A stretch of 33,078 nucleotides of DNA, taken from Actinomycetota bacterium (GTDB lineage Bacteria; Actinomycetota; Aquicultoria; Aquicultorales; JAMCWL01). A model generated the notes under the pieces. It was given only the letters and a program-made list of their open reading frames with translations. It was not told the origin of the DNA and made no database searches. Shown piece by piece: positions 17,701 to 25,477 of the stretch. The stretch covers positions 1 to 33,078 of the forward strand of contig JAMCWL010000039.1 in the NCBI GenBank assembly GCA_023481285.1, in the 5' to 3' direction. Numbering within the stretch: the first letter of the stretch is position 1; every line of letters starts with the position of its first letter. Both the position numbers and the translations under genes were made by a program.

Positions 17701-17936
17701 CCATCTAGAAACTAGAACTAGAGACCACAACTAGAGACCAGAAACTAGGAGTTCTTCATTGAGTGGATTTGCCATAAGCCCATAAAGGGTCAGAAAACGA
17801 GCGAAGCAGACGGGAAGCTACGACTATGGGGCTTGAGAGACCGGCCTCTTTTCAACACCAGTTAGATCGGCTTCTCTAGTTTCTAGAGGCCGAAGGCCCG
17901 TTCTAGTTTCGAGTTTCTAGTTCCGAGTTTCTACTC
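17701..17936. repeat. Nested palindromic repeat island
   Basis: This fills the gap between the nucleoside phosphorylase promoter region and the stop of the SpoIID-amidase gene. Outer arms are degenerate words of the CTAGAAACTAGA type (17703-17750) and, inverted, TCTAGTTTCTAG (17874-17935). The core has AAGCCCATA (about 17777) pairing with TATGGGGCTT (about 17825), around a purine-rich middle. No gene is seen. It may end transcription of the amidase gene at its stop codon. Confidence 0.65.
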
Positions 17937-17938
17937 TC

Positions 17939-20830
17939 TTATCTTGCGGCGTAATACGCGTTGATCCCGTTGACTATCCCCTGGGCCTCGAGCTGGCGAC
18001 CGGCATCGCTCATGAGAAGGAGCGCATCGCCCGAGTTTGTGAGGTAGCCGCCCTCGGAGATGACCCCCGGCATGTAAGTGTGGGTCGGCTGGTAGAGGTC
18101 GCCCCTGGGAACGGCGCCCAGGTTGGCAAAGCCGGTCGTTCCTGAAGTACCGGCGGTAAGTTTCGAGGCGAGAAGTTGTCCCTCGGAAGATTGTGGGCCG
18201 TAAAGAGCCATTACCCCGTTGGGACCCGGATAGTCGGAGGCGTTGTGGTGAACGCTCACGTAGATATCGGCGTTTGCATTGTTGGCGACGTTCACCCTCG
18301 CCATAAGCTCGTCATAGTCGTCGTAGTAGCCGTTGCCGTTTAGATCGGTAAAACTTGCGTTGACGTCGGTATCGGTCGTCCTCGTCGTTACGACCTGGTA
18401 CCCCTGGGCCAGCAGGAGATCGCGAACCCTCAACATGACGTCCAGATTGACGCTCTTTTCGATCAGGCTGTTGCCGATGGCGCCGGGATCGGTCCCCCCG
18501 TGACCGGCGTCGAGGGCCACGAGCCTGCTTATCCTGTAGAAGAAACCACCACCGTTGGAGGGCGTGTAATTGGGTTCCGGTGCGTTCTTTACTAGAATCG
18601 TCCGGGAGTTGTCCCAGTAGCCCGGCGCCGATATCCACGCGGGATAGGCAAGAATACCGGAGGACCCCATCTTGAAGAGATAGAGACCCGATGTAGAAGC
18701 CCCGTAGTTGTAGAAGGCGGCTATGTCACCCTTGCCATCGCCATCGTAATCTCCGGCGACGAGCCTGGTCCTCGAAAGGTCCCAATACGGGGTGGAGAAG
18801 ATGACGCCCGGATGGTTAAGTTGCGTTCCGTTCCAGGTAAACTGCCAGATCCGCATCGCCGTCTTACCGTAGTCATAGAAGGAGACGATCTCATCCCTGC
18901 CGTCGCCATTCAAGTCGACCGGAACAGGTTTGGCGTACGCCTCGTTCCAGGAATTGCTGGACCAGACGGGCTTCGCCGTGAAGTTCGGGTGCACGTTGAA
19001 GAGCCAGGCGACGGTCGTAAGGTTGCCGTAGTCGTAGAAGGCGACGACCTGGTCTTTGCCCGAACCATCGACATCGGCGACGAGCGGCGTCATCTTGGAG
19101 GAATCCCAGTACGGGCTGTACCAGAGGGGATAGGGCATGAAAGAGGAACCGTTGTAGGCGAAGAGGAAGACGCCGGTGTTCGTCCCACCGTAGTTATAGA
19201 AGGCAAGCACCTCGTCGCGACCATCGTTGTTGAAGTCGCCGGTCAACAGAGTGCTCGTCCGGTTGAGATCAAAGTTGCCGCTGCCGCTCTTCCACCACAG
19301 GGTCGGGGCGAAAGCCGTTCCGGTCGACTTGAACAGCCAGACACCGGTAGTCGCCCCGCCGTAATCGTAGAGAGCCATAACGTCCTCTTTGCCGTCGCCG
19401 TCGAAGTCGCCGTAGAGGAACCTGGACCGCCCGGGATCAAAGCCCCCGGAAGCGGATATCCACATCATCCAGGGGACGAAAGTCGAGCCGTTGGAGAGAA
19501 AAGCCCAGCCAGAAGTAGTCGAACCACCGTAGTTGTAGAAACCAACCACATCGGACCTGCCGTCGCCGTTAACATCGCCTCTTTTGGCCTTCCCGCTCGG
19601 CGGGGGTAGGTTGAGCAGCGGGGTATACTCTCCGTTGCTTGCCGGCGAGCTTATCGATGTGAACCAAGAGCTCTTGATGTTGGTCGAGCCCAGACGCGAG
19701 CGGAAATCCGTTCCGGTCATCGTTGCGACCCCACCGTCGTTCTTGATAATCTTCATCATCTTTGCACGGGGGGAAACCCCAGTTTCGCCGACCTGAATCT
19801 CGCGGATGCCGGAGACGTCAAGGGCGGACTCCAGCGCCGTACGGGAGATGGAGTAGGTCCAACCGGGATTGTCGTAGGGAGAGTCGCTATACGGATCGTC
19901 CACGCCTCTCAGATATGCCAAGGCAGTGCCTCCCCAGACATTCTCAACGTTTTCGGTCTTACCGCCGCTCGACGAGAAGTAATAGGTGGCTATCGGCGAC
20001 CCGTTGTACGTTGCCACGATGCTGAAGGTGCCGGTGACCGCGTTAACCCAGTTGACACCCCACGTAGGCTCAGCCTCTTTCTCATAGCCGTTGTAAACCT
20101 GGCTCCTGGTGTCGGCGTAAATATCGAAGTCGCCGGAGGAGTTTATCTTGGGATAAGCGTAGGTCCGCGCCGCGACGGCCTGCGCCTTGAGAGCCTCCAT
20201 CGGCCAACTGGACGGCATCTCCGCGATCCCCCTGAGGTATATCTCGAAATCGATCTGGTTGATGACCTGAAGGGTGGAGCCGTTTGCTTTTGCCCTTATC
20301 GACCCCCGGTAGCGCTTCCCGCCGAAGCTGAAGAGAGAGGACATGTAGGTTCCGAAATCGGCCGGGTTCGTTGGATCGAAGCGGATCGGTCCGAGATACG
20401 CACCTGCGTCGATCGTCCTGCCCCCGGTCAGCCAGGTTATCGCATAGCGACCGTCCCCACGCCGGACCAGCGTAAAAGAGTCACCGGCGTTCGCCCATAT
20501 CGTGGCCCCGCTCGCCTCGTCGACGACCTTGTAAGCGTTCTGGCTCGAGACGCCCGTAGATGATTGGCCGTCAGCCAGTAGAACGCGGATGTTCTTGCCG
20601 CCGGTCGCCGTGGAGCTCAAAGAGATGCCGGTGTAGTAATGCTTGAGAATGGCTTCGTAGCCCCATCCCCGGTTGGCAAATCCCCTGGCGCCATATTGGC
20701 TCATCCCGATGGCGTGCCCGTAACCCTTACCGCTGAAGACGAAGGGGTCCTCGGCTTGAACGCTTGAAACCGGGACTAGAGCCATAACCAGGAGAAGAGC
20801 TAGCAGGATATAAAAAGCGCGTTTCTTCAA
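17939..20830 (-). CDS. Secreted SpoIID / FG-GAP propeller / amidase fusion protein
   Basis: This 963-residue cell-wall hydrolase has a signal peptide (1-26, ending SSVQA). A SpoIID/LytB domain (about 28-390) has GYGHAIGMSQYGARG at its N-terminus, as in actinobacteria, and the glycan-cleaving glutamate in GIAEMPSSWPMEALKAQAVA (Glu204). Six FG-GAP/VCBS-like repeats with calcium-loop motifs follow, DVNGDGRSD at 419 and similar near 475, 532, 586, 639 and 694, forming a probable propeller. Last is an amidase_3 domain (about 768-962) with zinc ligands His777, Glu791 and His861 and catalytic Glu926. A calcium-loop-like insert, DLNGNGYYDDYD, sits within the amidase. SpoIID cuts glycan strands stripped of stem peptides by an amidase; here both are fused. 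The start is TTG, eight bases after GGGGGT. The LCP gene is upstream, 287 bp away. Confidence 0.93.
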   Translation of the reverse strand: MKKRAFYILLALLLVMALVPVSSVQAEDPFVFSGKGYGHAIGMSQYGARGFANRGWGYEAILKHYYTGISLSSTATGGKNIRVLLADGQSSTGVSSQNAYKVVDEASGATIWANAGDSFTLVRRGDGRYAITWLTGGRTIDAGAYLGPIRFDPTNPADFGTYMSSLFSFGGKRYRGSIRAKANGSTLQVINQIDFEIYLRGIAEMPSSWPMEALKAQAVAARTYAYPKINSSGDFDIYADTRSQVYNGYEKEAEPTWGVNWVNAVTGTFSIVATYNGSPIATYYFSSSGGKTENVENVWGGTALAYLRGVDDPYSDSPYDNPGWTYSISRTALESALDVSGIREIQVGETGVSPRAKMMKIIKNDGGVATMTGTDFRSRLGSTNIKSSWFTSISSPASNGEYTPLLNLPPPSGKAKRGDVNGDGRSDVVGFYNYGGSTTSGWAFLSNGSTFVPWMMWISASGGFDPGRSRFLYGDFDGDGKEDVMALYDYGGATTGVWLFKSTGTAFAPTLWWKSGSGNFDLNRTSTLLTGDFNNDGRDEVLAFYNYGGTNTGVFLFAYNGSSFMPYPLWYSPYWDSSKMTPLVADVDGSGKDQVVAFYDYGNLTTVAWLFNVHPNFTAKPVWSSNSWNEAYAKPVPVDLNGDGRDEIVSFYDYGKTAMRIWQFTWNGTQLNHPGVIFSTPYWDLSRTRLVAGDYDGDGKGDIAAFYNYGASTSGLYLFKMGSSGILAYPAWISAPGYWDNSRTILVKNAPEPNYTPSNGGGFFYRISRLVALDAGHGGTDPGAIGNSLIEKSVNLDVMLRVRDLLLAQGYQVVTTRTTDTDVNASFTDLNGNGYYDDYDELMARVNVANNANADIYVSVHHNASDYPGPNGVMALYGPQSSEGQLLASKLTAGTSGTTGFANLGAVPRGDLYQPTHTYMPGVISEGGYLTNSGDALLLMSDAGRQLEAQGIVNGINAYYAAR

Positions 20831-20922
20831 TTGGCAATACCCCCAAGAGCCTTGTCTGATTCTTTGCTTCGTCCAAGGTGCTAACGTTGCTTCGACTGTT
20901 CATTCATCTCATGGGCGGTCGG

Positions 20923-21048
20923 GTTCTCTTACGCTTTTACTATTGAGAACTCCATCACATAGAGTTTAACAGCTCGCCATCCACCTTGCAAACCGCCGAC
21001 CTGGTGTAGGCTAAAGCGCTGTTCGGGAGGGCAGCACTACGTTCTCAA
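20923..21048 (-). promoter_or_regulatory. Candidate structured leader of the SpoIID-amidase gene
   Basis: The 287-bp gap holds nested pairing: TTGAGAAC (20943-20950) with GTTCTCAA (21041-21048), AACAGC (20968-20973) with GCTGTT (21018-21023), and CACC with GGTG inside. A third copy, GTTCTC (20923-20928), can instead pair with GAGAAC (20945-20950), making two mutually exclusive hairpins, a switch-like arrangement. I could not match it to a known riboswitch class; the c-di-AMP class often precedes wall hydrolases, but its signature is not evident. Confidence 0.35.
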
Positions 21049-21117
21049 GACGTTATGGCGATCTCTTAAGAAGCAATTCTATCTAAGGGTAAAGTTAAGA
21101 TTTATAGATCTTTCCTT

Positions 21118-22383
21118 CTAACTCCTGCTTGAGGTGGGTGATGTGCCGCGGCCGTTCTTTTCCACGAAATCCCGGCCGACGACGATGATGATCGAGGATC
21201 CATTTATCCTGTCCGAGACGATATCGCCGAGTCCCAGGGCATCGTGGACTTTCTTGGCTTTCGCATAGCTCTCTGGCGTGGCCAGTATTTGCGTCCTTTC
21301 GTAGCTGAAGTTGTCGGCGTTGCTGATCTCTCCAACCGTGAAACCCTTGAGCTTGAGAGCGTCGGCCATTTTTAGGCCCTGGCCCTGAACACCGCTTCCG
21401 TTCTGGATATCGACTACGATGTTGGCGTTGGCGACTTCTTCCTTGGTCGTCTCGAAGGTCTGGTCGTTCTTCAACCTTCCAAGCAACCAATCCATCTTGT
21501 CGTATTGCGGAACAACGTAGCTCACCCCGCCCATCATCTGGGAGTCGCCCGGTAAAGTGGCCATGCGCACGTTCTCGCGCGGTATAGAGCGCAGCAACTG
21601 GCCGTACGCGAGCATCTCTCTGAGGCCCAACCCGGAGTCCGTCCGGACATTATCAGTGACGATCTCAGCCAGTTGGGGGAGCTTGGCCAGAGACGAGGGC
21701 TTGACGGCCTTCTCAAAGACGGCCCGCAGGAATTGCTGCTGGCGCTCGACGCGGCCGAAGTCGTCATCGACATGGCGCACCCTGACAAACTTGAGCGCCT
21801 CGTCCCCGTTGAGGTGCTGCATTCCACGGGGAATATCCAGGTCGATTTCGGGGTCCTTAAGACGCGACCGCCCGTTAGGGGGCCGAATATCTATATCGAT
21901 GCCGCCTAGACTGTCGACAAGACGCTTGAACCCTTGAAAATCCACTTCGATAAAGTGATTCATTTCCAGGCCGGTAAATTGCTGGACGGTTTCGATGGTA
22001 AGTTCCGCTCCACCAAGCGAATATGCGGCATTTATCTTATCAGTACCGTTGCCGGGGATTTCGACGCGCATATCCCTGGGTATCGAAATAAGGGAGGCCA
22101 CTTTCTTCCGCGGATTTAGTCGGAGGATCATCAGGGTGTCGCTTCTCCCCTTGTCTTTGCCGCGCGAATCGCTGCCGACTACAAGAAACGTGACTGGCTT
22201 TTCGGGCTCGGGACCGGGAAGAGCCAGCTCTTTGCTCCGTGCCCCACCATGGAGCTTGCCCTCGATTGCTTTGCCATATAGGTAACCGGTCAAACCAACG
22301 CCGACCATCAGCGTCAGGAAAAAAACGACCGTCCAACGTGACAGGGGCTTTTTCTTTTTTTTGACTCTGTGTTTTCCAACCAT
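21118..22383 (-). CDS. LytR-CpsA-Psr family glycopolymer ligase with LytR_C domain
   Basis: LCP proteins transfer lipid-linked glycopolymers to peptidoglycan outside the membrane. The 421-residue protein has a very basic cytoplasmic tail (GKHRVKKKKKPLSRW) and one membrane span (about 19-40). The LCP domain (about 65-260) has VVGSDSRGKDKGRSDTLMIL, SIPRDMRVEIPGNGTDKINA, LGGIDIDI, and RVRHVDDDFGRVERQQQFL with the conserved arginines and aspartates. A C-terminal LytR_C domain (about 315-405) begins NIVVDIQNGSGVQGQGLKMA. It sits between an initiating sugar transferase and a wall hydrolase, fitting attachment of the glycan made by the neighbouring genes. The ribosome site is weak. Two direct repeats lie just upstream of the start. 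Confidence 0.94.
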   Translation of the reverse strand: MVGKHRVKKKKKPLSRWTVVFFLTLMVGVGLTGYLYGKAIEGKLHGGARSKELALPGPEPEKPVTFLVVGSDSRGKDKGRSDTLMILRLNPRKKVASLISIPRDMRVEIPGNGTDKINAAYSLGGAELTIETVQQFTGLEMNHFIEVDFQGFKRLVDSLGGIDIDIRPPNGRSRLKDPEIDLDIPRGMQHLNGDEALKFVRVRHVDDDFGRVERQQQFLRAVFEKAVKPSSLAKLPQLAEIVTDNVRTDSGLGLREMLAYGQLLRSIPRENVRMATLPGDSQMMGGVSYVVPQYDKMDWLLGRLKNDQTFETTKEEVANANIVVDIQNGSGVQGQGLKMADALKLKGFTVGEISNADNFSYERTQILATPESYAKAKKVHDALGLGDIVSDRINGSSIIIVVGRDFVEKNGRGTSPTSSRS

Positions 22384-22405
22384 TAGACTTACCCGGCATT
22401 CGAAG

Positions 22406-22434
22406 TTACCACAACGGCTAGATTACCACAACCG
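22406..22434 (-). promoter_or_regulatory. Paired direct repeats upstream of the LCP gene
   Basis: TTACCACAAC occurs twice in the same orientation, beginning at 22407 and 22424, 17 bp apart and 24-50 bp upstream of the LCP start. The copies extend to near-identical TTACCACAACGG and TTACCACAACCGG. The spacing is not a multiple of the helical turn. They could bind a regulator or be a chance duplication. Confidence 0.3.
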
Positions 22435-22464
22435 GTGATCCGCCAACAATTACCCTAAAAGCAC

Positions 22465-22488
22465 AAAAAAGATACTTGGGACTAGTAT
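22465..22488 (-). terminator. Weak terminator-like hairpin at the sugar transferase stop
   Basis: On the minus strand ATACT and AGTAT (22488-22472) form a 5-bp stem around a 7-base loop, followed by CTTTTTT. The stem overlaps the stop codon of the sugar transferase gene and is AT-rich, so its strength is doubtful. Confidence 0.35.
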
Positions 22489-23471
22489 GCGCCCCGTCCG
22501 ATCAAGACCTTCCAGACAGTGCGAAGAAGTATCTGAAGATCGAAGAGAAAAGACTGGTTGGAGATGTATTCGGCGTCCATCCGCATCAGCTCATCGAAGC
22601 TGATATCCGTGCGCCCGTTTATCTGAGCCCATCCAGTCAATCCGGGTTTAACTTCGAGGCGCCTTCGCTGCTCTTCGGTGCAATGTTCGATCTCTGAAGG
22701 GATTAACGGTCGCGGGCCGATTATACTCATGTCACCCAGCATGATGTTTATAAGCTGGGGCAATTCGTCGAGACTACTGAGGCGCAAGAATCTGCCGAAT
22801 GGAAAGACCCGCGGATCTTCCCGAAGCTTCACAAAAGGTTCTGTTCTATTTTGGTACTCTGGGAGGCTGGTCAGAATCCGCTCGGCATCGGTTCGCATCG
22901 TTCGGAACTTGATTACCTTGAATATCCGTCCATGTTGCCCAATACGGGTTTGGTGAAAGAAAATCGGTCCCGGAGACGCAAGCTTAATCCCAATTCCTAT
23001 CGTCAACATTATCGGCGCAAGAAGAAGCAAGCCTATGGAGGCAATCGTGATATCGGCAATCCGTTTCACGATCGGATAGAGCCCGGTCTTGTTGACCTCG
23101 GCAACGGCACCTTCCACGTAGTGAGCTCGTTGCTCGCCGATGGCCGCGCCGAACATGAGAAGCGCAAGGATGGTAAGAAAGCCTAACAGCTTGATGCTCA
23201 TGCTGAAGGGCAGCGTGGCCTTGAGCGGGAGATAGTAGTATATGAGCCGGAAGAGGCTATAACCAAGCAGGCTGAAAAGCCAACCGTCGACTCTGGCCCT
23301 CCAGCCAGCCCAGTATCCGCAGAGGAGAACGGTAATATAATGGGCGCTTATCAAAAGAATAACCGCTAAGGGATTTCTAGGATCCAGAACCTGGTAGATA
23401 AGAGCAAAAGAGCTAAAAAGCAGGAAGGCGATAACACCTGATTCGACAACAGCCCGAACCTTTGCGAGCAT
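22482..23471 (-). CDS. Polyprenyl-phosphate sugar-1-phosphate transferase (initiating glycosyltransferase)
   Basis: This enzyme starts surface-glycan synthesis by moving a sugar 1-phosphate from a nucleotide sugar to undecaprenyl phosphate. About four to five N-terminal membrane spans (residues 1-110) precede the bacterial sugar transferase domain. Motifs are KRIADITIASIGLLLLAPIM, a span followed by SPGPIFFHQTRIGQHGRIF, KVIKFRTMRTDAE, LRLSSLDELPQLINIMLGDM, SIIGPRPLIPSE and KPGLTGWAQINGRT. ATG 23471 has AAGGAG six bases before it; the frame is open 34 codons further up but without family similarity. The product is 330 residues. It is the last gene before the LCP ligase and probably provides the first sugar of the glycan that the TagA-like enzyme extends. 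Confidence 0.93.
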   Translation of the reverse strand: MLAKVRAVVESGVIAFLLFSSFALIYQVLDPRNPLAVILLISAHYITVLLCGYWAGWRARVDGWLFSLLGYSLFRLIYYYLPLKATLPFSMSIKLLGFLTILALLMFGAAIGEQRAHYVEGAVAEVNKTGLYPIVKRIADITIASIGLLLLAPIMLTIGIGIKLASPGPIFFHQTRIGQHGRIFKVIKFRTMRTDAERILTSLPEYQNRTEPFVKLREDPRVFPFGRFLRLSSLDELPQLINIMLGDMSIIGPRPLIPSEIEHCTEEQRRRLEVKPGLTGWAQINGRTDISFDELMRMDAEYISNQSFLFDLQILLRTVWKVLIGRGAY

Positions 23472-23613
23472 AACACTCCTTCTGCAATGTAAAACTAAAA
23501 AACAGTTTAGCGGTCGTGCGTAAATAATCAAGGTCAACCGGTTAAGGAACAAACAAGGCAAGAGTAGAATCAACTGGACGAAGAGGCGGCCGCACTATCT
23601 CCAGGCCGCACTA

Positions 23614-24636
23614 TCACAAGATCTCTACAAAGCGACCGTCTTCCCTTAGCGAGCGCTGGGCCGCTTCGAGAACCCGAACTACACGGAGCCCGCTCTCCCC
23701 GTCGGTGCGCGGCGCCGCTCCATCATTGATGCGTTCGATAAAATGGGTGCATTGATTTCGAAGGGGCTCGGAAAGCTGAATGTTGGGTATCCAGATATCG
23801 CCGTAGCGGTAGGCGAGCTGAAAGCTTCCAAAGTCCTCAAATTCTCTCTCGATCTCCGGATCGTAATCGACGCCCCTGTCAAGCACGCGGATTTTTTCAA
23901 GGCCTTCAAGGTCGTCAAAGACGGCCATTTTCTTGTCCCCGATGACCGTGACGCGGCGGATCTTCTCGGGATCAAGCCAGGAGATGTGGATCGAGGCGAT
24001 CACGTCGTTTTCAAACTCGAGAAGCATGAAAACGACGTCTTCAATGCCTCGAAGGACGTAGCTCTTACCTTTGGCGGAGACCCTCACGGGGCTATCTCCA
24101 AGCAGGTAATGAACGATCGACAGATCGTGCGGCGCCAGGTCCCACATCACGTTGACGTCGGTCCGGATTCGCCCGAGATTGGTCCTTATAAGATAGAGAT
24201 ATTGGATGCGGCCGAGCTCCCCGTCGTCGATAAGCTTTTTCAGGCGGTTCGTAGCCGGGTGATATTCGAGGATGTGCCCGACCATAAGGACATGCCCACG
24301 GTCTGCCGCCAAGCTAGTGAGTTCTTCCGCTTCCACGCTTGAGTTGGCGAGCGGCTTCTCGACAAGAACGTGCTTGCCAGCCAGGAGCGTCGCTTTTGCC
24401 AGCTCGTAGTGGGTCGAGGCGGGGGTCGCAATGATTACCGCGTCTACCAGTGGATCGGCGATGAGTTCGGCTGCGCTGGTCGTGGCGTTGACCGTCGGCA
24501 TGAGCCTTACGGCCCTCTTCACGTTATCGCCGTCCGGGTCGCTTACCGCGTACATTTGGACGTCGTCCAGGTGCTCGAAGTTTCTTATATAATTACGGCC
24601 CCAGATGCCGCAACCGATCAGGCCGATCCTAATCAT
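23614..24636 (-). CDS. Gfo/Idh/MocA oxidoreductase, WbpB/WlbA-like
   Basis: This NAD(P)-dependent sugar oxidoreductase has an N-terminal Rossmann fold (IGLIGCGIWGRNYIRNFEHL) and the family motif VEKPLANSS with its catalytic lysine. The C-terminal substrate domain includes WDLAPHDLSIVHYLLG. WbpB/WlbA enzymes oxidise C3 of UDP-N-acetylglucosaminuronate before transamination. That role is suggested by the DegT aminotransferase and left-handed beta-helix acyltransferase genes close by on the same strand. Length (340 residues) is normal. GGGAG precedes the ATG. The family has many substrates, so the specific reaction is inferred from context. Confidence 0.88.
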   Translation of the reverse strand: MIRIGLIGCGIWGRNYIRNFEHLDDVQMYAVSDPDGDNVKRAVRLMPTVNATTSAAELIADPLVDAVIIATPASTHYELAKATLLAGKHVLVEKPLANSSVEAEELTSLAADRGHVLMVGHILEYHPATNRLKKLIDDGELGRIQYLYLIRTNLGRIRTDVNVMWDLAPHDLSIVHYLLGDSPVRVSAKGKSYVLRGIEDVVFMLLEFENDVIASIHISWLDPEKIRRVTVIGDKKMAVFDDLEGLEKIRVLDRGVDYDPEIEREFEDFGSFQLAYRYGDIWIPNIQLSEPLRNQCTHFIERINDGAAPRTDGESGLRVVRVLEAAQRSLREDGRFVEIL

Positions 24637-24682
24637 TCATGCGCTCCCGCAAGTTGTAATTAGCTAGGCTAGTGGCCAGTAG

Positions 24683-25423
24683 CTACTTGGTTGCTTTATC
24701 ACTTCTCAGCTTAATTCTCTCCCATAAAACAAGCAAGACGAAATGGGGCAGGGTGCAGGCCATCCGCCGTAATCTACGAGGTTGCGTTATAAGCCTGTAG
24801 AACCATTCCAGATTACTTCGCCTGAAAAACTCGGGAGCCCTCTTAATTTGACCGGAAAGGACGTCAAAACTGCCCCCAACGCCCATTATCACCCGGGAGC
24901 CCAGCGCCTCTTTGTGGCGGTGTATAAACGTTTCTTGAGAAACCGTGCCCATGCCGACAAGAAGAATGTCAGGATCCCTCATGGCTATCTCTGCGACCAG
25001 GCTCTCCTCCTCCTCGTTAAAGTAGCCGTGGTGGGTCCCCACTACCTTAAGCTCCGGGTAGCGGCGTGCCGCCTCAGACGCCGCATTGTCGGCGACCCCC
25101 GGCTTGGAGCCCACGAAGTAGACCGAGTACCCCTCGAGGGAAGCAAGCTTTAGGAGCTCGTACATGAAATCGATCCCCGGTAGCTTCTTTACCCCCAGAG
25201 CCCAGGCGACCCCGGCCGTCTCAGGCAGATAAGCATCCGCTCCCATTAGAGCTTGTTGCAGGTCGGAGCTTCGCCGAGCAAAGATTATCATCTCGGGGTT
25301 CAACGTTATGATGTGGTGCATATCGCCAGAGGCGAGGAACTCCCTGGCGATATCGAGAGCCCCCTTCAAGTCAACGAGATCGACTGGAAAGCCTAAAAGA
25401 GTAGCTTTGTTTCTCAAATGCAT
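24683..25423 (-). CDS. WecG/TagA family glycosyltransferase (GT26)
   Basis: GT26 enzymes add an N-acetylmannosamine-type sugar to the undecaprenyl-linked first sugar at the inner face of the membrane. The 246-residue protein shows HHIITLNPEMIIFARR, YSVYFVGSKPGVADNAA, DILLVGMGTVSQETFIHRH and IMGVGGSFDVLSGQIKRAPEF, then a basic C-terminal tail of the kind TagA uses for membrane binding (LITQPRRLRRM). The catalytic aspartate region, normally PDG, reads LPETAGVAWA, so the expected Asp appears to be Glu. The start could be TTG 25429 or ATG 25423; both follow AAGG. It lies between the oxidoreductase and aminotransferase of the sugar cluster. Confidence 0.9.
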   Translation of the reverse strand: MHLRNKATLLGFPVDLVDLKGALDIAREFLASGDMHHIITLNPEMIIFARRSSDLQQALMGADAYLPETAGVAWALGVKKLPGIDFMYELLKLASLEGYSVYFVGSKPGVADNAASEAARRYPELKVVGTHHGYFNEEEESLVAEIAMRDPDILLVGMGTVSQETFIHRHKEALGSRVIMGVGGSFDVLSGQIKRAPEFFRRSNLEWFYRLITQPRRLRRMACTLPHFVLLVLWERIKLRSDKATK

Positions 25424-25477
25424 CACCAAATTTACCTTGGTTTTTGTCGATCGCGCCGACCGGCGACCGCCTCCATA

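Noticed and set aside
20831-21117. c-di-AMP (ydaO-type) riboswitch upstream of the wall hydrolase
   Set aside because: The gene context fits and a stretch like GAACCCGAC is present, but the conserved core blocks of that class could not be found.
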